From Actinomadura sp. J1-007 (GTDB lineage Bacteria > Actinomycetota > Actinomycetes > Streptosporangiales > Streptosporangiaceae): a DNA stretch of 64,000 bases. Both the position numbers and the translations under genes were made by a program. The stretch is from the NCBI RefSeq assembly GCF_009793335.1, contig NZ_WING01000001.1:4278001-4342000 (forward strand), read 5' to 3'. Numbering within the stretch: the first letter of the stretch is position 1; each line of letters opens with the position of its first letter. This document shows, piece by piece, positions 57,246 to 64,000 of this stretch. The notes beneath the pieces are model-generated. The model searched no databases. It worked only from the letters and a program-made list of their open reading frames with translations, and was not told the DNA's origin.

Positions 57246-57808
57246 ACATCCGCCGGCCCTTCGTCGAGCGCACCGAGCGCACCGAGCGCACCGAGCGCAC
57301 CGAACGCGGCCAGCGCGGCCAACGCGGCCAGCGCGGCCAACGCGGCCAACGCGGCGAACGCGATCGCGGGTCCGTCGCCATGTACGTGGTGCTGTTCACG
57401 CCCGCGGTGTTCGTGCTGGCCGGGCTGCTGGTGGACGGCGGGCTCGCGATCCACGCGCGGCAGCGCGCCGCCGACATGGCCGAGCAGGCCGCCCGCGCCG
57501 GGGCGAACGAGATCGACGCCGACGCGCTGCGCGCCACCGGCAAGCCCGTGCTCGTCCCCGGCCGCGCGCGGGCCGCTGCCTGCGACCTCCTCGACGCGTA
57601 CCACGACAAGGTCGCCGCCGCGCAGTGCGACGCGGACGGCCAGGAGGTGCGGGTGACCGTGCAGATCAGGGTCGAGCCGCAGCTCCTCGGCATCGTGCCG
57701 GGCCTCGGCGCGTTCACGATGAAGTCCACGGCGTCCGCCCACCCGGTCACCGGCGACGACGCCCCCGGCGGGGCCGCGCCCGGAGCCGCGCCCGGAGCGG
57801 GGCCGTGA
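57242..57808 (+). CDS. TadG-like protein with repeat-expanded cytoplasmic N-terminus
   Basis: 188 residues. The N-terminus carries four Glu-Arg-Thr and five Gly-Gln-Arg triplets encoded by 9-bp repeats. A membrane segment (MYVVLFTPAVFVLAGLLVDGG) and the family phrase AIHARQRAADMAEQAARAGANE follow, then an extracytoplasmic region with two Cys. The Glu at +5 of a prepilin site is not present (G-SVAMY). GTG 57242 overlaps the preceding TGA. It probably anchors or modulates the pilus at the envelope. Confidence 0.8.
   Translation: MNIRRPFVERTERTERTERTERGQRGQRGQRGQRGQRGERDRGSVAMYVVLFTPAVFVLAGLLVDGGLAIHARQRAADMAEQAARAGANEIDADALRATGKPVLVPGRARAAACDLLDAYHDKVAAAQCDADGQEVRVTVQIRVEPQLLGIVPGLGAFTMKSTASAHPVTGDDAPGGAAPGAAPGAGP
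57266..57360 (+). repeat. In-frame 9-bp tandem repeats in the tadG-like gene
   Basis: About four GAGCGCACC units and then about five GGCCA(A/G)CGC units. The period is a multiple of three, so copy-number change would alter length but not frame. Confidence 0.85.
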
Positions 57809-57894
57809 GCGGCCGGGCACCGTGAGCAGGGCGCGTCTACGATGGCAGCGACCACGTCCGCGCAAGCAGGGAACGGCGACCGCATAGGGACGCG

Positions 57895-60836
57895 ATGGTG
57901 ACACGGCAGGGGCGTACGCCCGTGAAGGTCAAGGCGCACCGGAGCGCGGGCGACGTGCTGGCCGGGCTCGGCGCCGTCGCCGCGCTCGGCGCGCTGCTCG
58001 GCGGGGTGCCGTGGGCGCTGCTGACGTTCTTCGGCTCGCCGCTGCCCGAGCGGACGCCCTCGCTCGGCGACCTCACTCACCAGCTCGGCCCCGGCGCGCT
58101 GATCGGCGTCCTGGTCGCGCTGGTCTGGCTCGCGTGGATCCAGCTCGCGCTGTGCGTGGCCGTCGAGGTGTACGCGGGCATCCGCGGCGTCGGCGTGCCC
58201 GCGCGCGTCCCGCTCGCGGGCGGCACGCAGTCGCTCGCGCACCGGCTCGTCGTCGCGGCGCTGCTGCTGTTCACCGCCACCTCCGTGATCATGCCCGCGT
58301 TCTCCGGCGGGGGCTGTCGCAGCGCCCCGTCCAGACGCAGTCGCAGGAGTTCCAGCGGATCCCGCAGGGGCAGGAGCAGCCGCACGCCGCCGCCGAACGG
58401 ATCGCCGAGGACCTCACCGCGGACCCGGTCGAGAAGGCGCGCACGACGAAGATCTACCGCGTGCAGCCGCCCGAGGGCCGCCACCACGAGAGCCTGTGGG
58501 AGATCGCCGACAAGTGCCTCGGCGAGGGCCGCCGCTACAAGGAGATCTACGAGCTCAACAAGGGGCGGGTGCAGCCGGACGGCACGCGGCTCAGCATCGC
58601 CAGCCTGATCCGCCCCGGCTGGATCCTGGAGATGCCCGCCGACGCGAAGGGCGCGCGGGTCGTCCCCGTCGGCGAGCTGGACGAGTACTACCGCTACGGG
58701 CACGCGGTCCCCGGCAAGGACGCCGAACGCCCGCCCGCCAAGCCCGAGAAGCCCGCCCCGGAACGTCCCGCCCCCGAGACGCCGTCCCACCAGGGCCAGG
58801 ACGCGCCGCCGCAGCAGGCGCCGAAGCCGCAGGCGCCGCAGCACCAGCGGCAGGCCCCGCAGCACCAGAGCCCGCCGCGGCACGCGCCCGCGCCCCGTCC
58901 GCACGAGGAGCTGGGCGGCGGCGCCGGCACCGGCGGCGCGACGGTCCCGGGGCAGAGCGACAAGGCGCCGGTGTCGTTCGACCTGGAGTGGCCGCAGGGG
59001 CTCGCCGCGGCGTCGCTGCTCGCGGCCGGGCTGCTCGGCGCGCTCGGGCGCCGCCGCCGCGCCCAGATGTGGCACCGCGCGTTCGGCCACATGATCGTAC
59101 GGCCCGAGGGGCGGGCCGCGACGACCGAGCGGGCGCTGCGGATCGGCGCCGACGACGCGGCGGCGCGGCTGCTCGACCTCGGCCTGCGGCACCTGTCGAA
59201 GTCGATGGCGGCGGGCGGCCGGGCCCTGCCGACCGTGTACGGCGTGCATCTCGGGCACGGCAGCCTCGACCTGTGGATCGCGCCCGCCGACCGCAACCCG
59301 CCCGCGCCCTGGCAGGCGTTCGACGACGGGCAGGTGTGGCGGCTGCGCGCCGACGCCCCGCTGGAGGAGGCCGAGCTCGCCGACGTGCTCGCCCCGTACC
59401 CGGGCCTGGTGTCGATCGGCACCAACGCCAACGGGCGGATCCTGGTCGACCTGGAGGCGGCGCACGGCCTGATCGCGCTCCAGGGCCCCGAGGAGGAGCG
59501 CCGCGCGGTGCTGGCCGCGCTGGCGCTGGAGCTGGCCACCAACCGCTGGTCCGACCACATGCGGATCACGCTGGTCGGGTTCGGCGCCGAGCTCGGCGAG
59601 GGCCTGGCGGAGATCGCGCCGGACCGGGTCAGGTCCGTGCCGACCCTCGCCGACGCGCTGCCCGAGCTGGAGGGACGCAGCGAGGAGGTGCGGCAGGCGC
59701 TCGCCGCGTCCGGCGTCGACTCGGTGCTGACCGGCCGCTGCCGGGGCGTGTTCGGCGAGGCGTGGATGCCGCACTACCTGATCATGGCCGACCGGCCGGA
59801 CGAGCGGGACGCCGCCCGGCTCGTCGCGCTCGCCCGCACCGGCACCCGGATGGCCGCGGGCTACCTCGTCCCCGGCGAGGTGCAGGGCGCGACGTGGACG
59901 TGGGAGATCGACGCCGCGGCGCGGCTCAGGGCGGGCGTGCTCGGCTTCGAGGTCGACGCGCAGCTCGTCCCCGAGGAGCACTACCGGGGCCTGTTCGAGC
60001 TGTTCCGCACGGCGGGACGGCTCGACCAGGTGCCGCTGCCCGAGCCGTCGGGCGCCGAGCCGCCCATCGCGCAGCAGTCGTCGGTCGACATCCGGATGCT
60101 CGGCCCGGTCGAGGTCGACGCGCCGGGCCCGATGGACGAGAGCCGCCGCGAGCTGTGCACCGAGCTGCTGGTCTACCTCGCCGCGCACCCTAACGGCGTC
60201 CACCCGACCGTGCTCGGCGGCGCGGTGTGGCCGCGCGGGGTGTCGGCGGGCGTCCGCGACGCGTGCGTGGCGCGGGTGTCGGACTGGCTCGGCCGCGACG
60301 CGCGCGGCAGGCCCAACCTCTACTACGACGAGCGCGGCCGGATCAGGCTCGGCTCGGAGGTGCGGGTCGACTGGGCGGTGTTCCGGTGGCTGGTGTGGCG
60401 GTCGGCGGCCGAGCCCGCGTCCGAGACGGCCTACATGTCGTACGCCCTGGACCTGGTGCGGGGCCCGCTCCTCGCGGGACGGCCCCGGGGCCGGTACGGC
60501 TGGCTCGCGTCCAGCGACCTGGAGTACGAGGCGGCGGCCCGCGTCGTGGACGTCGCGCACCGCCTGGTCGTGCTGCGCCTGGACGAGGGCGACGTGCGCG
60601 GCGCGATCGGCGCCGGGCGCGCGGGCCTGCGCCTCGCGCCCGACGACGAGGGCCTCTGGCGCGACCTGCTGCGCGCCACGCACGCCGCCGGCGACCCGGA
60701 GCAGGTGCGGATCGCGGTGGACGAGCTGCGCGCCCGCGTCGTTCGCGACCCGATGATCGACCAGCTCCAGCCGGAGACCGAGGCCCTCATCGACGAGCTC
60801 CTCCCCGACCGCCGCCGCGCCCCCGCCCACCGCTGA
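57895..60836 (+). pseudogene. Membrane LysM-BTAD regulator, interrupted by a one-base frameshift
   Basis: About 980 residues if repaired. The first frame (ATG 57895) gives three membrane spans up to residue 139 (ATSVIMPAFSGGG). The second, from LSQRPVQTQSQ, gives a LysM domain (YRVQPPEGRHHESLWEIADKC, split), a Pro/Gln linker, a fourth span (LAAASLLAAGLLGALG), a large middle region, then a winged-helix/BTAD pair (IRMLGPVEVDAPGP and the C-terminal helical BTAD domain). A missing G in the run 58309-58313 joins both frames exactly. It ends the Tad operon and probably regulates it from the membrane; that role is inferred. Confidence 0.82.
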
Positions 60837-60875
60837 CCCGCGCCGCCGGGGGCCCGCCGGGGGCCCGTGCCGGGG

Positions 60876-62105
60876 TCAGCGGTACAGGCCGGTGCCGCCG
60901 AGGGCGCGGCCCGGCTGGGGGTGCAGGCAGAGTCCGGCCGGACGGCCCGCGACCCGGATCGTGCTGAGCACGCGGCCGGTACGGGTCGAGACCGCGTACA
61001 CCAGGCCGCCGGCCCGGTCGGCCAGCCACAGCGCCGCGCCGTCCGCCGAGACGCCGCCGACGAGGGGCGTCCCGCCTCCTGGAACGTGCCACCTGGCCAC
61101 GACGCGGCGGGTGTCGAACGCCACGGCGGACACCGTCCCGGCCCCGGCGACGAAGAGGCGGCGGGCGTCGCGGCCCACCGCGAGGCCTCGCGCGCCCGCG
61201 CCGGTGCGGACGAAGCCGAGCCGCGCGAGGCGGCGCGCGCCGACCAGCCACACGCCGCCCCGCGCCGCGTCCGCGACGTAGAACGCGGCGGCGTCGGGGG
61301 AGAGCCGCAGGTCGCCGGGGCGGGACCCGGCGGGCAGCCGCAGCGTGCCGGTGACCGCGCGGCGGTACGGGTCGACGCGGACCAGCCGCCCGGCGTCCGG
61401 GCAGCTCGCGAGCAGCGCCGTCCCGCCGAACGAGAAGTCGGCGTGCGCGGCGGCGCAGGGCAGGCGGAACGACGCGCGCCGGCGCATCGTGCGCGGGTCG
61501 CGGACCTCGATCCGGTCGGGGCGGGCCGCCGTGACGAGCGCGTCCCGGCCGTCCGGCGTGAACAGCAGGCCCGTCGGCGCGGTGACCGGCACGGGCGCGC
61601 CGGGACGGCCCGTACGCGCGGCGAACGGCACGAGCGCGCGGTCGCCGACCGTCCACAGGCGGCGCGGGTCGGGGGAGGCGACGACCCGCGAGGCGTCCAG
61701 GCCGATGCGCCCGGCGGCGCGTCCGGCGGCGCGTCCGGCGCGCGGGTCGGCGACGCCCACGCCGCCTCGCGCGCCGGGCACGTACAGCCTCGGCGGGAGC
61801 GCGCGGGCAGCGGGCGCCAGCATCCCCGGCCCGGCCCCGGCGTAGACGGCGGGCGCGCCCGCCTCGCCGGACGGCCGCCGGTCCCGGTAGGGCGACGGGG
61901 CGCCGGGACGCGCCGGGACGGGCGCCGCGCCGCGGCCGCGGAGGTACGGGGCGGGCGCGCCGAGCCCCACGACCGGGGCGTCCCGCGAGCCCTCGCCGGG
62001 ACGGTAGAACGGGATCGTCCCGCAGCCGGACAGCGGCAGCGCGACGGCCGCGAGCACCGCCGCGCCCGGCCGCCGCGTCCGGGACCGCCGCCTGTGAGGT
62101 GTCAC
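60876..62105 (-). CDS. Beta-propeller lipoprotein
   Basis: A 409-residue lipoprotein: basic start, hydrophobic core AAVLAAVALPLSGC with a classical lipobox (C28), then a Pro/Gly/Ala-rich linker to about residue 120. From about 130 there are YVTN/WD-like repeats of about 40 residues (LLFTPDGRDALVTAA; LRLSPDAAAFYVADAARGG; VSADGAALWLADRAGG). It would sit on the outer face of the membrane; binding partners are unknown. GTG 62105 is the only sensible start. It converges on the LysM-BTAD gene. Confidence 0.8.
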   Translation of the reverse strand: MTPHRRRSRTRRPGAAVLAAVALPLSGCGTIPFYRPGEGSRDAPVVGLGAPAPYLRGRGAAPVPARPGAPSPYRDRRPSGEAGAPAVYAGAGPGMLAPAARALPPRLYVPGARGGVGVADPRAGRAAGRAAGRIGLDASRVVASPDPRRLWTVGDRALVPFAARTGRPGAPVPVTAPTGLLFTPDGRDALVTAARPDRIEVRDPRTMRRRASFRLPCAAAHADFSFGGTALLASCPDAGRLVRVDPYRRAVTGTLRLPAGSRPGDLRLSPDAAAFYVADAARGGVWLVGARRLARLGFVRTGAGARGLAVGRDARRLFVAGAGTVSAVAFDTRRVVARWHVPGGGTPLVGGVSADGAALWLADRAGGLVYAVSTRTGRVLSTIRVAGRPAGLCLHPQPGRALGGTGLYR

Positions 62106-62125
62106 GGCGAGGGACTGTACCGGCG

Positions 62126-62142
62126 CGACACGGCCCGTGTCG
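62126..62142. promoter_or_regulatory. 8-bp dyad between the NYN and lipoprotein genes
   Basis: CGACACGG-C-CCGTGTCG is a perfect inverted repeat 21 bp upstream of the lipoprotein GTG and 31 bp after the NYN stop on the same strand. It could be an operator or a weak terminator. Confidence 0.4.
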
Positions 62143-62172
62143 GACTAAACGCGGATTGTGTTGGGAAAGCGG

Positions 62173-63228
62173 TCAGACGGACTTGCCGATGCCGATGCCG
62201 AACTCGCGGTAGACGCGCTCCCAGAAGCCGTCCCGCAGCCAGGTGCGGGCCTCCTGGTAGGGGCGCAGCGAGCTGCCGAGCTCCTTCTCCGCCTCGATCA
62301 GCAGCTCCTTGTCGATGACGGGCGGCAGGATCGGGCCGGGCAGCAGGTCGCGGATGTTGTCCCGGCCCCGCTCGAAGATCCACTTCTGGGCGACGTGCTC
62401 GCCGATCTCCAGCATGTTGTTGCGGTCGGGGCCGAGCTTGCCGTCGGACGCCGCGGCCGACGTGGAGTTCATCGAGGCCGCGACCGTGGCCGGGGTCGCG
62501 GCGTGCCCGGCGGCGGCCGGGACCGGCGTGCGCACGGCGGGCGACGGCTTGACCGCCGGGGCCCGTCCGGCGAACACCTGCGACGGCGACGGCACCGGGC
62601 TCGCCTGGCGCGCGGCGGCGTCGCGGGCGGCGGCGGCCGTGCCGGGCGCCGGGACGGGCAGCACCTTGGCCTTGGTGAAGTAGGGGCGCAGGAAGTCGGC
62701 GGGCAGCACCTCGACCGTGTCGGACTCCCACACGAGCCATTCGGCCTGGTTGGAGCCGTGCGTCGGCTCCACGCCCAGCAGGTGCACCCGGACGCCGTAC
62801 CGCTGCGCGGCCTCCACGGCGGGCAGCATGTCCTCATCGCCCGCCAGCAGCACCGCGTCGGTGATCGCGCGGTGCCGGGCGAGGGCCTCAAGGTCGGCGC
62901 GGAGCTGGGCGTCCACGCCCTTCTGCTGGCCCTGGGCGTTCAGATTGCCCAGCCGCAGCTTGACCAGCGGCAGGTTGGCGATCACGCGCTGGTCCACCGT
63001 CGGCTGCCGCTTCGGGGCCGCGTCGAACCAGTAGACGCGCAGCAGCTCGCCGAGCAACTGGTCGTCGGCATGGCTGGTCAGCGCCTTGATCAGTTTCTCC
63101 GCGGCGACCCGGTACTCCCGCCGGGAACTGCAACCGAGGAGCAGCGCACCGGAGGCCGCGTAGAGGTACCCCGCGTCGACGAAAATCGCGTAGCGCGCGG
63201 GCTGTGGGACGAACTCCGAGGTGGCCAT
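62173..63228 (-). CDS. NYN (PIN-like) domain protein
   Basis: 351 residues. The N-terminal NYN nuclease-like domain (about 10-195) has its acidic residues in place: D18 in FVDAGYL, GVDAQLRADL and LLAGDEDMLPAV. A Pro/Ala-rich linker (about 195-265) leads to a C-terminal helical domain (WIFERGRDNIRDLLPGPILP; LRPYQEARTWLRDGFWERV). It probably cleaves or binds RNA. ATG 63228 begins the fold directly. Related proteins are widespread in actinomycetes without a clear role. Confidence 0.85.
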   Translation of the reverse strand: MATSEFVPQPARYAIFVDAGYLYAASGALLLGCSSRREYRVAAEKLIKALTSHADDQLLGELLRVYWFDAAPKRQPTVDQRVIANLPLVKLRLGNLNAQGQQKGVDAQLRADLEALARHRAITDAVLLAGDEDMLPAVEAAQRYGVRVHLLGVEPTHGSNQAEWLVWESDTVEVLPADFLRPYFTKAKVLPVPAPGTAAAARDAAARQASPVPSPSQVFAGRAPAVKPSPAVRTPVPAAAGHAATPATVAASMNSTSAAASDGKLGPDRNNMLEIGEHVAQKWIFERGRDNIRDLLPGPILPPVIDKELLIEAEKELGSSLRPYQEARTWLRDGFWERVYREFGIGIGKSV

Positions 63229-63294
63229 GGCCTTTCACCTTATTCGTGCGGAGGCCGTCGCAGGGCGCGAAACCACGGTTACATGTCCCTGGAA

Positions 63295-63349
63295 GCGTTC
63301 CCCGGGGAACGCGCCGGACACCGCTCCGGTGCTGCTCGGAGGGTGTCCG
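63295..63349. promoter_or_regulatory. Palindrome and stem-loop upstream of the NYN gene
   Basis: The 184-bp spacer 63229-63412 contains the 18-bp perfect palindrome GCGTTCCCCGGGGAACGC (63295-63312) and a second dyad CGGACACC/GGTGTCCG (63315-63349). The second could terminate accD-accE; the first is a good operator candidate for the NYN gene. Confidence 0.5.
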
Positions 63350-63412
63350 ACGGTGTTGGCGGCCGGCTGGAGGGGCGCTTGAGGAACGCGCCGGAGGCGG
63401 CCGCGGAGGGCG

Positions 63413-63658
63413 CTAGCGGGGCAGGGCGCTCGCCCTCCACGCGTCGCGCCCGCGCGGGTGGATCCCCCGCGCGATCGGGCCGCGAAGCTGCCTGGAACGG
63501 TCCGCCCACCGGGAGGGCCCCGGCGTCCCCTCGTCCCGCCCGTCCCGCGCCGCGGCGGCGGCCCGGGCGCGCGCGGTGAGCACCGCGACGAGCGCCGCGA
63601 CCTCCTCCGGCGTCGGGTCGCCGCGCACGACTTGCAGGAACGGCTTGTCGTCCGCCAC
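63413..63658 (-). CDS. accE: Acyl-CoA carboxylase epsilon subunit
   Basis: An 81-residue accessory subunit found only in actinobacterial acyl-CoA carboxylases, where it stabilises or stimulates the alpha-beta complex. The conserved helix FLQVVRGDPTPEEVAALVAVL is present; the tail is Arg/Ala-rich and ends WRASALPR. GTG 63658 is followed directly by the conserved segment. It lies 87 bp after the carboxyltransferase beta gene and is surely co-transcribed with it. Confidence 0.9.
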   Translation of the reverse strand: MADDKPFLQVVRGDPTPEEVAALVAVLTARARAAAAARDGRDEGTPGPSRWADRSRQLRGPIARGIHPRGRDAWRASALPR

Positions 63659-63745
63659 GGTGCCTCCTCACAACGTCTTCCGAACAGGGTCTTCCGAACA
63701 AGGTCTTCAACGGGCCGTCCGGCGGCCCCGGGCCGCGCCCCGCCG

Positions 63746-64000
63746 CTACAGCGGGATGTTGCCGTGCTTCTTCGGCGGCAGCGACACGCGCTTCTCGCGC
63801 AGCGACCGCAGCGCCCGCACGACCCGCGCGCGCGTCTCGGACGGCTTGATCACCGCGTCCACGTAGCCGCGCTCGGCGGCGATGTAGGGGTTGGCGAGGG
63901 TGTCCTCGTACTCGGTGATCAGCTCGGCGCGGCGGGCGTCGGGGTCCTGCGCGGCGGCCAGCTCGCGCCGGTACAGGATGTTGACCGCGCCCTGCGCGCC
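63746..64000 (-). CDS. Acyl-CoA carboxylase beta subunit, carboxyltransferase (3' end)
   Basis: The last 84 residues of a propionyl-/acetyl-CoA carboxyltransferase; the gene continues past the window edge. Diagnostic pieces are GAQGAVNILYRRELAAA, EYEDTLANPYIAAERGYVDA and the C-terminus KKHGNIPL. It transfers the carboxyl group from biotin on the alpha subunit (39.7-41.5 kb) to acyl-CoA. PccB/AccD5-type proteins end this way; finer assignment needs the rest of the gene. Confidence 0.93.
   Translation of the reverse strand, partial: GAQGAVNILYRRELAAAQDPDARRAELITEYEDTLANPYIAAERGYVDAVIKPSETRARVVRALRSLREKRVSLPPKKHGNIPL

Overview
The window is very GC-rich, almost gap-free chromosomal DNA from an actinomycete. 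It carries actinobacterial signatures: DUF3017 beside folD, an acyl-CoA carboxylase epsilon subunit, an EssC/EccC-type ATPase with a WXG100 protein, GTG/TTG starts and ATGA overlaps. A Thermomonosporaceae/Actinomadura-like organism fits best, but that is an inference from gene content. I found no rRNA, tRNA, CRISPR array, phage or insertion sequence.

Layout. 1-5.1 kb: central metabolism, with the folD 3' end, an FHA-HTH regulator on the other strand, DUF3017, icd and mdh, with clear hairpin terminators. 5.1-9.7 kb: a translationally coupled pair made of a divergent Hsp90-family ATPase and a 903-residue TPR protein. 9.7-18 kb: galE-galK, a CorC-like CBS protein, trpS, a 2'-5' RNA ligase-like protein, a YihY membrane protein, a SnoaL-like protein and a D,D-carboxypeptidase. 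18.2-34.9 kb: a GCS2 ligase and M20 amidohydrolase, then a nucleoside uptake and salvage block (BMP lipoprotein, ATPase, two permeases, cdd, deoA, add), and on the other strand deoD-pmmB, a gamma-glutamylcyclotransferase-like protein and an LpdA-type flavoprotein. From memory this resembles the M. tuberculosis lpdA...deoD-pmmB...add-deoA-cdd region. 35-45.5 kb: a TPM-domain protein, an MFS exporter divergent from its LysR regulator, the biotinylated acyl-CoA carboxylase alpha subunit, cysteine-free L33 and L31 paralogues behind a Zur-like operator, a WXG100 protein and several unknowns. 45.7-60.8 kb: a large EssC/EccC-like ATPase divergent from a Tad/Flp pilus operon (SAF/CpaB, TadZ, TadA, TadB, TadC, Flp, two TadE-like, TadG-like) ending in a membrane LysM-BTAD regulator. 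60.9-64 kb: a beta-propeller lipoprotein, a NYN-domain protein, accE and the accD 3' end.

Two themes deserve attention. First, five genes are each broken by one apparently missing base, always in the same direction and close to G/C runs. This looks like systematic sequence error more than decay, so those genes are probably intact in the organism. Second, the best candidates for little-described biology are the Hsp90-TPR pair and the secretion locus in which an EssC-like ATPase and a Tad pilus operon share a divergent promoter region containing a 22-bp near-perfect dyad.
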